A stretch of DNA of 64,000 bases from Odiellus spinosus. Taxonomy: Eukaryota > Arthropoda > Arachnida > Opiliones > Phalangiidae. Where the stretch lies: NCBI GenBank assembly GCA_963920705.1, contig OY987225.1, positions 1,612,001-1,676,000 on the forward strand, written 5' to 3'. Positions 24,070 through 36,475 of the stretch are shown one piece after another; within the stretch, counting starts at the first letter, position 1, and each line of letters begins with the position of its first letter. Both the position numbers and the translations under genes were made by a program. The notes beneath the pieces were generated by a model that was given only the letters and a program-made list of their open reading frames with translations, was not told the DNA's origin and made no database searches.

Positions 24070-24538
24070 CAGGGTGACCACTGAAAATTTGAAAATCCTA
24101 TATAGGAATTTCTTTGCGAAATATAGGAAAATATAGGAGGAATTTTAAGTAAAATATAGGATAAAAAAGGAAGGAATTTTAAGTAAAATATAGGATAAAA
24201 AAGGAAGAAATAAGTGTAAAATAAATGATAAAATAGGAAAATAATTAAAAGTAGGAACCATGTTTATTATCGCGTCACAACTCTCGCCACCGGTTTAAAC
24301 ACGGCATTAATATGATCCAATTGCTTAAATAGTATGGAATTTTACAGACTATTTTAACTGGAAAATGTAAAGTGAAGCTAAAATAATCTTATACAGCCAC
24401 AGCTGACAATATTTATAATTTTACCCTTAACTAGAGATTTGGAGTAGAAATATAGGAGATTATAGGAATTGACATTAAATAGGAAGGAGAAAATAAGGAG
24501 ATGAAAATATAGGAAATATAGGAAAAATGGTCACCCTG
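24070..24538 (+). mobile_element. CAGGGTGACC inverted-repeat element A
   Basis: Starts CAGGGTGACCACTGAAAATT and ends GGTCACCCTG. Both subterminal regions are strings of TATAGGA motifs. Contains an internal 35-bp tandem duplication near 24143-24210. CAGGG ends suggest a hAT-like non-autonomous element, but no 8-bp target duplication is preserved. Confidence 0.7.
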
Positions 24539-26734
24539 TGTACTTCAACAAGAAATGAAATCAGTTAATTTGGTTTAAATAAGAAGTAGCAAGGTCTTTC
24601 TTTTGAAACTGAAAACATTACACCATTACATGATAACTTCGTATCAAGTTATGGGCGATATAAGGTCTAGCTAGAAGTCTGCCCTTTTTCAGAAACCACA
24701 GGTAAATCATGCTTCAAGTCTAGAACCGGGCATATAACAAATGAACTGAAGGTCTGGGAGTTGTGTCGTCACAACTTTCGCGTGGGGAGAGAGGAAAAAT
24801 CTCAAAATTGTAAAACGGCCGAGAAACGAAAGTCGAAATTGCCCTCTCTAGCGGTTAAGATAGGAACTATGTAGGCGGTGCTAATTATTTTGCCTTCGTT
24901 GAAGTTCGTTCGCGACTTCGCGCGTCGTCTGTAGAATCGTTAAGGGGGTAGGAAATGTAACGAAGAAACTCGGCTTTCCCCTCTCTCTCGCGAAACGAAA
25001 GAGGCTCTCGCCGGGGCGTCGCGAGTTCAAGTTTGATTTACTCTACCAGCAATACTGGGCCGCGCATACCGCTCTTCTGTAGAAATTTAGAATACTTAGG
25101 GTGGAATCATTGACTGAGTAAATCGGACCTTCATCATTGTAACCCGTAGTATGTCGTCTTGTAGACTTGGGGATGATTTGCTTGTGCAGAAACTAAAAGT
25201 ACATAGTGAGATTTCATCATTTTCGACTAATTCACACTAATGTGCCCTCATTAAACCGGTCAAAGTTCATACGATTTAGCCCCAAATTTGAACATTTATT
25301 TTATGGGCTGGAAATCATATTTTAACATGACGTTATTTTTCAGTTTCAAATCCATCTTTAAAACTAGTAAATTGGCCGTAAACTTAACGAAATATAGTCT
25401 ATTCAAAAATGGGCCAGGTCCTAAAATAACGACAAGTGCTCTGTTTCTCGAAAACTGACTGACCAATTAAATTCGAAATTTCGTATAATTATTACCATTA
25501 TTATTAATTAAATTTGGGTTTACTATGTAAAAATTATACTAATTAAACTAGAACTTTTATAAACTAGACTTATCTAAACCAATTAGGCTAATTATCGCGG
25601 TTGGCTAATTAGGGTCGTATCTTCTCCGGGTCTTTTCTTAGAGTGTCCAAGTCGCGTTCCTCGAATAGCCCCATTCTTAATCTACAAAATGAGCCCTTCC
25701 ATCTTAAAAATAGACCCAACCAAAGTGTTCAGAAATAGAAGCATTCAGATTTAGGAGGACTTTCTTGATTGGTCAAAAGTACTTAAACTCAAAAGTAATT
25801 ATCATTTTTTAATTATTTCTTACCTATTACGAAGAGCTTATATAATGATCGGGGCAACGTTATTTCTCTAACTAATTATCAAACAATATATGTACAGAAT
25901 AATCATGAAAAATGTGCTAAGTTTACACGGAAGATGGAATCTGGATATTTGGAGGGATTAGTATGAAAAGATAATCCCAGATTATCAATAAAACCAAAAT
26001 TTTAAAATTAAGAACTTAAACTTGTCGAGATCAGAATTTTGTTCCGGTAACCAATTAAATACCATTAATGAAGGTTCAATATCAATGTACAAACAATTAA
26101 GAAAAACATACCTTTTAAAATAAAAGAAATTAATAATTGCGCTTACAGGTTTTGAAGATCTTGAAATAATCCAAATTGTTAAACTCAAAGACAGTAGAGA
26201 CGTGTCGCTTGAAGTAATCAACTTGGCAATAATTAACTGACCTTGAAAGCGAATCTGTAAAATCAAAATTACCAATCAATAATCATCGATAGATAATGAT
26301 GTGTTGTTACTAAATCCATCGAAAAAATAATTTTAAATTTACGAAAATGGTTTAATAACCCCCAACTATACTCGTAAAACGACTAATTTTACGTTTCACG
26401 ATTAATTTTAACGTTTACAATCGTAATAATCATAATGAAACAACCGCTGATCCTTAACGTTAAGCCTAACTCTTTTTGATGAGAGTTAAAAAAGGCTTAG
26501 CTTTTCGCGCGAATCCTGCCGTGGTCGATAGAGCCACCAAATGAGCTCGCGTATTCCGGATAATATTAGAGACTACTTACAAGAGTTAGCTTTTAATTAT
26601 ACATAGTGTATTTGTCTTAATCGTGCCGCCGACACAATCTGGAAGTTTCCGCCACTTCCGCATATGATCTCATTTAGGGATTCAGGATTCAACTTATTTT
26701 ATCTTCATCTGACCTAATTTCGCCATAATTACCG
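24539..26734. other. 2.2 kb without recognisable gene
   Basis: A GC-richer stretch at 24880-25080 carries GGGGCGTCGCGAGTTCAAG, weakly like a pol III B box. The rest is AT-rich, and the longest open frame (25985-26275, minus) has AT-driven composition. No gene is supported. Confidence 0.5.
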
Positions 26735-26758
26735 TTTTTTTTTTTTTTTTTTTTTTTT
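26735..26758 (+). repeat. Homopolymer T24
   Basis: Uninterrupted run of T, just before interspersed repeat copy c. It may be an old poly(A) tail on the minus strand, but no retroposon body is recognised beside it. Confidence 0.9.
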
Positions 26759-26799
26759 GGTGAAATCACAGACTAGGTCTTATACAAACAAATTTGGAT

Positions 26800-27325
26800 A
26801 CTCAAAAGAACTCGGTAACATCTGAAACTTACAGTTTTGGTGGAATTGTGATATTAAAATCCGCTTTTCCAAAAGGCACAGGCGGGATTAAACAAAATAT
26901 AAAATTCCTAGAAATTATCAATAAAATCTGGTACTATTAATATAATTAACTTAATTAAATACTTTATCCGACTTCTTTCGTGATACGAAACGAAATGGTC
27001 CGTCAAAGTAAACTAAACCAATAAAAAAATGCTTGTCTAAAAAAAGATCAGAATCAGGGTCCATTAACTTGGGTTCGCGCAGGAGGAGACGGTAGAACAT
27101 TTTTTATTTCTTCAGCTCCAACCAGTTAAATACCCGAGATTATTTACCCTTTATAAAAATTGATAAAAAATATTCGACCAACACTTATTTTCCATCTTGT
27201 ATTAAAACCATTCGTAGAAAGCTACGCATTTGCTCATCTTTTTCAAACAATAGCATAGAACGTGTGTATTTTCCTTGCTTTGAACAGACAAACCAGTGCT
27301 CCTTTACAGCACTTGGTGGACACGT
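26800..27325 (+). repeat. Interspersed repeat R, copy c
   Basis: Starts 40 bp after a run of 24 T at 26735-26758. The first 300 bp or so are identical, as far as I can read, to copy d at 28464-28780. Confidence 0.8.
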
Positions 27326-27330
27326 GTTTG

Positions 27331-28445
27331 GCCAAATTTGTAGCCATTTGGCGCATTTTAATGCTCTGGGAATGGAAAATATTTCACACTTTCGTCGCTT
27401 TGCAGTTTACGATTACCGGATTTAAATAATTATATTTTTGTAATTTTACTTAAATAATCGAGTTTTAGTCGCTAATTGCATTTTAAAATTTCTCAGTTTC
27501 ACATTATAAGTTTTAAATTCAATTTAGTATTACGTATTTGTTAATCCATAGTCTTTAAGCTCGATTTGGTCTAGCCCTGGTTAGTTTAGCTGGTGTAATC
27601 TTGGAAAGTAAACTATCGGATCGCTCTAGACTCCGACGACGCCCCTTACACCCCGGCGGCCGGCCCGGCGCTCCGTCTAACAATATTTTTGACGCGGCCG
27701 CCGATATGGAAAAAACTCGGCGAACCGCCGCCGAACCACGGTCATGCCGCCGCCTGTTTTTTTTTTTTCGCGACGTCGGAATCTATATCCGTCGCAATCC
27801 ATTAACAGTTACTTCTTAAATTAATCGAGGTTAATCTAAAATGCGGCTCTGTCTCTGCCAAAACAACAATATACAGGGTGATCTTTATTTAAAACCTACA
27901 GTAACAAAACAAATTCAGCATGACAACTGTGATTTTATGCTTAACGCATCAAATCAAACAAATGCTGTAATTATTAAAAATAAAATTAACACTAATGATT
28001 CATCTAAGGATGATACAACGGCGAGCACCATTGTCAGCAGTTGCAAAAATCATCTACGCAATTAATTAAATTTCCCAAAAATTTTATGCCTAGTTTTGAT
28101 TTGACATCCTCCATAATCTCCCTAAAACCATTAATTATAATTATTATTAACTAAATATCTTGACCAAAATAACCAGCGACATAAGAAACATAACATACCT
28201 TTCAACACCTAGGGGCTAGGGGCTACCAACAATATACAGGAGGAGATCTGCCTTCAGAACCGGGTAAACTTGGTATTAGAGGAACTATAATTTTTGGCTC
28301 CGCGCCACAGTCTCTTTATGTACCTTGTAAAACGGTCAGCCAAGACACGTGGGCCTTACAGGCGCGTTACCGAAATATTTATATCCGCGCGAAGGAGAAA
28401 TACACATCTTGATATAATTATTAATTTCTGACAGTACTTATTCCT
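27331..28445. other. Non-coding stretch with a GC-rich island
   Basis: 27625-27780 is strongly GC-rich (CCCCGGCGGCCGGCCCGGCG) within AT-rich DNA, and both strands are open there by composition. 28205-28250 repeats CTAGGGG, and CAACAATATACAGG occurs at 27865 and 28229. No gene is supported. Confidence 0.45.
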
Positions 28446-29070
28446 ACCCATCCGCTGTAAAATACTCAAAAGAACTCGGTAACATCTGAAACTTACAGTT
28501 TTGGTGGAATTGTGATATTAAAATCCGCTTTTCCAAAAGGCACAGGCGGGATTAAACAAAATATAAAATTCCTAGAAATTATCAATAAAATCTGGTACTA
28601 TTAATATAATTAACTTAATTAAATACTTTATCCGACTTCTTTCGTGATACGAAACGAAATGGTCCGTCAAAGTAAACTAAACCAATAAAAAAATGCTTGT
28701 CTAAAAAAAGATCAGAATCAGGGTCCATTAACTTGGGTTCGCGCAGGAGGAGACGGTAGAACATTTTTTATTTCTTCAGCTCCAAACAGTCAAATACCCG
28801 AGATTATTTACCCTTCATAAAAACTGATAAAAAATATTCAACCCACTTATTTTTCCGTCTTGTATTAAAAACAATTAGTAGAAGGCTATGTACTGTCTTA
28901 TTTTTTTTTAAACAATAGCATGGTGCGTTAGTATTTGTTACCTTTCGCTCTATTACTTCTAATATCTAATTAAACAGCGTGTTCGCTGTTTGTTCAACAT
29001 ATATATTTTGAACAAACAGCGAACATATATTTTACGATTGTTCAACCTTCTTTTGCAGCACGCACGAAGC
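28446..29070 (+). repeat. Interspersed repeat R, copy d
   Basis: Fourth copy. Its 3' part contains a perfect hairpin at 28981-29024. The segment with CTTCTTTTGCAGCACG is repeated again at 29185-29250. Confidence 0.8.
28981..29024. repeat. Perfect 17-bp hairpin
   Basis: GTTCGCTGTTTGTTCAA pairs with TTGAACAAACAGCGAAC across a 10-nt AT loop. Copies a and b of the same repeat have only a short TGTTCGCTG arm, so the second arm is specific to this copy. Confidence 0.85.
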
Positions 29071-29308
29071 CACAAACCCATCTAGCTCCTATCATTGCCT
29101 TTGTTAAGATATATTAGATAGAGGGATAGTCGCCCAGTGCCTTCTTAGCTTCGCTTTAGCTTTATCAACGTTTTATTACAATTGGTCAACCTTCTTTTGC
29201 AGCACGTACGAAGCCACGAACCCATCTGTCTCTTATCATTGGCTTTCTTATTACATATTATAGATATAGTGGGAATCCAATGTAGTCTCCCAATGCAAGC
29301 TTAATTGT

Positions 29309-29505
29309 TTGAGCGAAAACGAATATTCAACCGTCTTTATTCCTCATTTCTTGTTTCTTTCTGCGCCTTTTTCTCCATTAACTCTTTTCCACGGGACAAA
29401 AACTATTCAACATGAAAATGTATTTGCCACGGTCTTTATTACTCACGATTTGTCTCCCTCCCCGCCTTTTGCTCTATTAACTCTTTTCCATGGGACAAAC
29501 AGTGG
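29309..29505 (+). repeat. Two diverged direct repeats, period about 99 bp
   Basis: TTAACTCTTTTCCACGGGAC at 29378 recurs as TTAACTCTTTTCCATGGGAC at 29477, with matching TCTTTATT upstream in each. Confidence 0.7.
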
Positions 29506-29640
29506 TCGGACGAAGAAGAAGAAGAAGATCTCAGCTATCAGTGACCAAAAAAAGCCGCCTCATATAGGGAAAATACTGTATATTTTCTGATGAATTTTTG
29601 ACTGGGTATAAATAAACAACCGGTTCATTATTCGCGAGAA

Positions 29641-29977
29641 CAGAAGCCGATGAAACCCTCCTTTGAAGTCTATTACTCCCGGGTCTTGTCTACCCCTCTC
29701 TGTATGGGTTATTCTCAAAAGGCGCGATCCGTACGCCTCCTAACGGTAGATGTTTTCGGAGCGGGAGCTCGTCGAGCGAATATCTCTAGCAGCCTTGGAG
29801 CTCGTCCAAAAAACGTCGTCGTTTGTGGAGAGAGAGAATTTCCAATTTTCCGTAGACAGGGGGGATGAAGTAGGACCCCTTCTAACTCGTAAAATTGGGA
29901 ATTTTACCCATACAGAGAGGAGCGCTATATGGAACATTGGAGTAGTAGACTTCAAAGGAGGGTTTCATCGGCTTCTG
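29641..29977 (-). mobile_element. CAGA-335 element 1
   Basis: Non-autonomous element with the terminal inverted repeat CAGAAGCCGATGAAACCCTC (extending to about 30 bp) and a subterminal inverted pair CCTCTCTGTATGGGT. Flanked by a perfect 7-bp duplication GCGAGAA. All thirteen copies share this plan, and the asymmetric interior gives orientation. The small open frames inside are not genes. Confidence 0.92.
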
Positions 29978-30200
29978 GCGAGAATAGAGTCTCATGCTTT
30001 ATTTCAATTTTCGTTTTAGCCTTAACGTTTCTCGCGATGCTTAGCAACTGGAACACAAAAAGCGAAATTTAAGTCATTTAAGTAATATGATTACAATACA
30101 CAGTTAATTATTTATAAATCTATACAAGTCCGTTATTTATTTTTTGACGGTTAATAATTAGTTTAAATATATTTTTTGTGCCTTTACACTTTGTCCAAAT

Positions 30201-30250
30201 TGCATATAAATGCACTTTTTTAGAAGTGCGAAGCAAAGCTAGGTTTTTAT
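30201..30250 (+). repeat. Solo terminus of the 750-bp foldback family
   Basis: ATAAATGCACTTTTTTAGAA and AAGTGCGAAGCAAAGCTA match the right terminus of the element ending at 1017. No opposite arm is seen nearby. Confidence 0.55.
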
Positions 30251-30808
30251 AATAACATTGTAAGTAAACATTTTCACAATAGATGGCTATATTGAAGAGT
30301 AAATCTGCCTCATTTTTCTTGTGTTAACGTTCCCGTTTAAAACCACTTATAAATTCTTTCCGGAACAGGTTTTCTTAGCCCCACATATTTGGCCAAGAAA
30401 TTCTTCAGTGATCGCTGTAATTATGACCCTGAGGCAATAAACCCGAACTCGAGTCGTGCGCCATTCCGAATACATATGTATGAAAATAAATTCCTACACC
30501 TACCACCGGCGTCGCACTCTATGCCTCATTTTTTGGTCGTGGAGATGCCTGGGCATGGAGGAACTATAGAGGGGTACACCGACTGCTAAATTTGCCGTTA
30601 CCATATTCGTAATGCGCACGTGAGTGTAGGCCTATGTGCTAGTAGCCTCTCTCCAACTTTATAAACCGCGCACTTTGGTGGTAATTAGCGACTTGGCTCC
30701 GCTTGAAAGGAAATAAAATTGTATATACAAGAAAAATCTGCTTAAGTTGTGCTAAAATTTAGCCTAGCCTATTTTGAATATTTTTGCCCCCCCCCCCCCT
30801 CAAATGAG

Positions 30809-31136
30809 CAGAAGCCGATGAAACCCTCGTTTGAAGTCTACTACTCTAATGTTCCTTATAGCGCGCCTCTCTGTATGGGTAAAATTCCCAATTTTACGAG
30901 ATCGGAGGGGTCCTACTTCATCCCCCCTGTCTACGGAAAATTGGAAATTCATTCTCTCCACAAACGACGACGTTTTTTTGACGAACTCCAAGGTTGCTAG
31001 AGATATTCGCTCGACGAACTCCCGCTCCGAAAATATCTACCGTTAGGAGGCGTACGAATCGCGCTTTTTGAAACTAACCCATACAGAGAGGGGTAGACAA
31101 GACCCGGACTTCAAAGGAGGGTTTCATCGGCTTCTG
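30809..31136 (+). mobile_element. CAGA-335 element 2
   Basis: Same family, opposite interior orientation to element 1. Flanks AAATGAG / AACTGAG, a 7-bp duplication with one mismatch. A run of 14 C at 30786-30799 lies just upstream. Confidence 0.9.
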
Positions 31137-32341
31137 AACTGAGTTATAATAAAAAACAACTCTTTGTCGTCCTAAATACTTTATATTCAAGAGTTAATGA
31201 AGCCGACAGTAAGTAGTGAATTTTTAAAACTTTATTTGACTTTTTTAGGGGAATGTTTATTTTTAAAATTTTAAGCTTAACACTTGCCCCAACACGCGCT
31301 TCCGACCATCGCCCCCCTCCCCCTCAAAATCACCATCTTGAACCTTGCCTAAATTGTAGTGCTACTGCTGAACGCTTCAAGTGACAACCATTTCCACGCG
31401 TTCTCCCCATCTATACTCCCTCCAAGCTTTAAGTCCCTTTTATGTACCCCGCGTTTTCTTTTCAAACACTACGGTTCTCTTGTGTTTCGAGTTCTGTAAC
31501 ATCCGTCATTGCACTAGAGTGCGAGTTAAAGGGATACTGAAAAACGATCTTTTATATTTGATTTATTGAAATACTAAACATTATTTAAAAAATGCGTAAT
31601 CTAAGAGATATTTAAAGTTATAAATACATCTTATCAAAACACTTTTCAGATAATTTATAAAGCATTCAAGTTTAGGTCTATATGAGATCCAGCTTTTAAT
31701 AATAGGTTTTATACGAAATTGAATCGATGAAGTCAATTTCAAATCGAACCAATTTTGAGAAATGAAATTACCCTTACGACCGATCGGTGCGCTATAGCCC
31801 ATCGAATTGGGCAATGAGGTGTAGGTAAGCGGCGCTAGATCTGATTGGATGCAACCAGGAATGCATTAATAAATAAAGAATAATTATTTGTCTGACTGCG
31901 CTTCATAGTTCAAGAGGGGAAGGTTGTAGGAAGGAAGAGGCGGTCTTATTTTCTTAAGGTGAAACCGGGTCGTATCCAGGGCAACCAAATAGGTTTTTCC
32001 ACTTCCATTACCAACGTCAGTTCCAGAGAGATGGCTGGACCTCTTTCTTTTGGACCACGAGTCTACATAAAGTTAAGGTCATAAGTCAAATATATATTCT
32101 ACTGTTTATTTATTTTCGACGGCCAATCATTTTTGAAGGGAATATTTTATTAAATGTCCCTTAAAAATTATGAAATTCGAATATTCAGAAATTTGCGCGT
32201 ATCAGATTCAGAAAATCAGCTCATATTTTTATTCCAAAACTAGAAAATAACAATAAAACATGTGTTGCAGTTGTAAAATGAGTTCGTAACGACTACTCCC
32301 TTGAGTTTATTCATTTTAATATTTAATATTGTAAACAATAT
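31137..32341. other. 1.2 kb without recognisable gene
   Basis: Short open frames on both strands without family features. TTAAAGGGATACTG at 31526 resembles a TTAA-element terminus but has no partner. Confidence 0.5.
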
Positions 32342-32663
32342 CAGAAGTAGATGAAACCCTCCTTTGAAGTCTACTACTCTAATGTTCGATATAGCGCTCC
32401 TCTCTGTATGGGTAAAATTCACAATTTTACGAGTTAGAAGGGGTCCTACTTCATCCCCCCTGTCTACGGAAAATTGGAAATTCTCTCTCTCCACAAACGA
32501 CGACGTTTTTTGACGAACTCCAAGGCTGCTAGAGATATTCGCTCGACGAACTCCCGCTCCGAAAATAGACTACCGTTCGCGCTTTTTGAAACTAACCCAT
32601 ACAGAGAGGGGTAGACAAGACCAGAGAGTAATTGACTTCAAAGGAGGGTTTCATCGGCTTCCG
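32342..32663 (+). mobile_element. CAGA-335 element 3
   Basis: Same family. Ends eroded (CAGAAGTAG, CTTCCG), and a small internal loss near CTACCGTT. The flanks match only partly, so this looks like an older copy. Confidence 0.88.
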
Positions 32664-33971
32664 TCTATATTGATAAAATTTTAAAACAAGCTGTTATCCT
32701 TAGATTTTTCTTATTTTACGAACATCTCTTTAAATAAGATACTGGTAGATTAATTTTGCGCACTCGGTTGCAGTGTCCCTTTTGAAGACACGGTTTTCCT
32801 AAATGGTAGAATCGCCCGGAGTGCTGGAGCTGAACCACCACGCGCTGGCACCAGATTCAGTCCTGGTCTCACGCGATGCGGGTTGGTAGTCGCGCGTCTC
32901 TCGCGTAACGTTAAACCACCTTGTCTGGCGATTGTTATGATAATGTTTAAACCACAATAAAGAGGGTGAGATTTTTGGCGTATATTGTGCGGCACTGTAG
33001 GTAGAAAGTAATTTTCGTGAGAAGTGGACGGATTTGCGCTTGGATTAATTCGCTTTCACATTAATTAAATATCTTCTATTGTATCGCTCCGGATATTACG
33101 TTATAATGTTGGCTATTGTATCCCAACATTAACAAAAGTAAGTACGATTTATCTCTTAAATAAATGTGTTTATTGTTTAATATGTTGCGTAATTAGTTTG
33201 AAATAATCACTGCTTAGTTAGCACGCAATCACTTTAAAAAGTGTAACTTGATAATTAAAAAAGATAAGAGTATTTGGCACGGAATTAGAAGCGCCTAATG
33301 CTTTGAATTATTGTAACTTTTATTATTTAGATAATTTGGATAAAGTCCACCGAAGCGTAATCAATTATTAAATACCTGTAATAATTTCGAACTGACCTAA
33401 TTTAAGCCACATATCTAAAATATTTATTTTAAATAATACCAGTGCGTATCAGAAATTGCCCCTTAATCTTGCTGCAAATTATCCTCATGATATTCATTCT
33501 GATTTTTCAAAGATAAATTATGTTGACTTATTTGATTTCTTCAAATAAAACAAAACTTAATTTATTTTTCTTCATCTTGCACGAAAAAAAGGGATTTTAT
33601 TTATCCACGGATATTCATTTGAATAATATATATATATATTTTTTTTTATATTGAAATCTGGAATTTTATTTTTTGGATCAATTCCTTATATATTTCAACT
33701 TCCCCTATTTAAAAAAAATCTAGGATCTTGGCAGCCCATGTTATTCCCCCTTTGGAGTTAATACAGCTCAAACAAATGAGCTGCTAACCGTCTAAGGGCA
33801 ACTAAAGCTACTAATCACTATATCCTCTTTCATAAAAATCATCTACGTTAATTATTAAAGGATAATACTTCATTTTAAGAGGGAGATTCATTTTTGAAAG
33901 GTTTGGCTAAATTGAACTTTTTCCAAAAATTGGCCATTCTGAGTTTTATTTAAAAACTTATATCTGCCTAT
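32664..33971. other. 1.3 kb without secure gene
   Basis: 32750-32990 is GC-richer and open on the minus strand (81 codons) but matches no family I recognise. The rest is AT-rich with simple sequence. Confidence 0.45.
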
Positions 33972-34291
33972 TGACGAATTCGGAATGTCAATACTTATAA
34001 ACCAACTTCTAGGGGCTACGCCATTTGTAGTACAAATATAATGATGAATTATCGCGATAGATGGCGCGCCTGCCCCTCACTCTATCTCTCGCTCTCGTAC
34101 CTATCCACGCATTACACGGCCGTTGCTATGGGAAACGCGTAGAGGGGAGGGATTATCCATCGCCTAGTTTGTCTCTCTCGTCATAGCGTAGCCAATCAGG
34201 AATAGGATCAGAATGGGAACTACAATACTGACATCTCTTAAGAGATCGGCGCGTAAAGAGTGTACCCAAAATGGAGGCTGCCCCTGCAAGT
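33972..34291 (-). repeat. Inverted partner of 52925-53280
   Basis: About 94% identical, by eye, to the reverse complement of 52925-53280. Landmarks: TAGCCAATCAG (CCAAT-like), AAAATGGAGGCTGCCCCTGC, and the palindrome TCTCTTAAGAGA. At its right end it is interrupted by the insertion at 34292-34752 and resumes for about 40 bp afterwards. Confidence 0.85.
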
Positions 34292-34752
34292 TCCCCCTCC
34301 CCCACCTGTCCGTGCGCAGGGTGGGGGTAGTGTTCCATCCTTGTCGTGGTGAGGGGGCCCGAGTTCTAGGATCCGTCCTAGTTCCGCGAATTGGACCACG
34401 GCCGTCTCGCCCACATCCGGCCGACTCGTAGGGCCCGAACTGGGCCCTGGCAGCTCCCTCTGCCTTTGAGTCGGTCTTGTTGGGTCACGGTTACATTACG
34501 GAGGCCGTATGGCACTGCTGTCTGGGTTCTGGTCGCCAAGCCATATACCTTTCCTTCTGCTGCCTTAGCCTCCTCACGTGTGTGCGGGAGCACTGGTCTG
34601 GGGTTCTTCGGTTCCCGCTGTTTGGCCTTGTTACCCATTCCGGGCACGGTTTCGCGTGCGGCCCTTTAGGGACAAATGATGCAGCCTCACGGATTGGCGG
34701 GGGTGTTATGTGCTTCCCAGCACGGTGCACCCCCTTAACAATCAAAAGTGAT
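34292..34752. mobile_element. GC-rich 461-bp insertion with 13-bp target duplication
   Basis: GCCCCTGCAAGTT occurs at 34279-34291 and again at 34753-34765, bracketing a GC-rich block that is absent from the related sequence at 52960. A 13-bp duplication without inverted termini points to target-primed retroposition (SINE or truncated LINE). All six frames give short overlapping open frames from composition. No internal promoter is certain, and the orientation is unknown. Confidence 0.75.
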
Positions 34753-34795
34753 GCCCCTGCAAGTTCCTCTTCAATTTCGAATTCGTCTATTCCAA

Positions 34796-36072
34796 GATGT
34801 AATTTAATATTTGCACATTCGGAGTTGTAATATCTGGCAGAAATAGCCATTACATTATTTTTTCTAAAATGATTAAGCTTATTATTATAAAAAAATTGGA
34901 TTAAATTATCGAAATGAAAAATGAACTATAAAAATCATACATTCAGAATTCAAGGCGCCAATAACCAATGTGGTCACTTTAAAGGGCGCGACTTATTTAA
35001 TTTAATCATATGTTGTATAAAGAAATCACAAACGTACGCTTATTAAACAAGAATACCATAGGTTGGTACCGAAATGCTATTTGGTTGGATAATAACTATT
35101 AGAAAATATTATTTAAATTTTTTTTAATGTATAAACTTTTTTAATTTATTTTTAACACGTACTATACTACGAATGTTGATATATAAAAATATATAGCGGA
35201 AAAAATGTGCATTTTAGAGTTGCCAATAAGCGTGGGAGGAACAAAAAGTTAGTAAACAAAACGCGCAATTTTAGAATATCATAATAAACAAGGAAAATAG
35301 CTTACTTATTGTTTTTACGTACCAATAATGCGCGTTATATCAACCAAAACTTACAATGTTCGTCCGTGCGTACGTCCATAATGTTCTAGAAGGTAACAGA
35401 AACGTCTGGAGAGGTTATCACTTTAGTTTAAATAAGGTAAATGGCATGCGCGATGAAAAAGTTTGGCGCGTAAAAACCCGCTTTTATATGAATATTATTA
35501 TATAGATGTGACAAAGATGCTCGTCTCGTATTTAAAATATGGCCGAAAATTCCCTTTTTATTTTTTTTTTTGACATTGTTCCACCAATTTAAAAAATCTG
35601 AAAAAATTCAGGGGTCAACTTTGACCCAAAATACACATTATAATTTTTTTTCGAGCGAGCAATTTTTTTTGGTTTTACTTTAAATAAATTTTCAAATTTT
35701 AAAACGCTCGTAAAAAATTTGCTTTCGAGAGCGAATTGGATAGAGGCAATAAAATATTTGAGTTTATGGCTATTCCATATATTACCCGACTATGTCGCCC
35801 TCATTCCGAATTTTACAATTTGTATGGCGTCATAAATTTAACCCAAATGTCTAGAATAATCTATTGGTTATTCAGAGCTTGATTGAGATATGGTAAATAG
35901 AATTATAAATTTCTCAAGATCTTTGCGATTGATTTTTTTACTGTTTAGGTAGCGAATATTTTGATTATATCGTGATACTACACCTTTAATAAAAATCTTA
36001 AAATATGCGTGTATATTTATAATGATGAAGAATTCTAAAAACTTCAACGTTAATAATATCACAAGTTATTCA
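34796..36072. other. AT-rich region, no gene seen
   Basis: The minus strand just after the GC-rich insertion reads ISARYYNSE, and similar wording occurs at 39757 (plus). Otherwise featureless. Confidence 0.5.
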
Positions 36073-36475
36073 CAGGGTAACCACTGAAAATTTGAAAATC
36101 CTATATAGGAAATATAGGAAATTTCTTTGCGAAATATAGGAAAATATAGGAAGAATTTTACGTAAAATATAGGATAAAATAGGAAGAAATAAGTGTAAAA
36201 TATATGATAAAATAGGAAAATAATTAAAAGTATGAACCGTGTTTATTATTGCGTCACAACTCTCGCCACCGGCTTAAATACGGTATTAATATGATCCAAT
36301 TGCTTAAATAGTATGGAATTTTACAGACTATTTTAATGTTATACAGCCACTGCTGACAGTATGATTTAGAATTTTACCCTTAACTAGAGATTTTGAGTAG
36401 AAATATAAGAGATTATAGGAATTGACATTAAATTATAGGAGAAAATAGGAAAATATAGGAAAAGTGGTCACCCTG
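36073..36475 (+). mobile_element. CAGGGTGACC inverted-repeat element B
   Basis: Same family as 24070-24538, same orientation: CAGGGTAACCACTGAAAATT to GGTCACCCTG, with TATAGGA strings near both ends. Shorter interior. Confidence 0.7.

Noticed and set aside
27601..27819. Frame in a GC-rich island, considered as a gene or rRNA fragment
   Set aside because: It contains long homopolymers and no recognisable rRNA core or domain.
34378..34850. Several overlapping frames up to 119 codons on both strands
   Set aside because: They lie in the GC-rich retroposon-like insertion, and one crosses the target duplication. Lack of stops is due to base composition.
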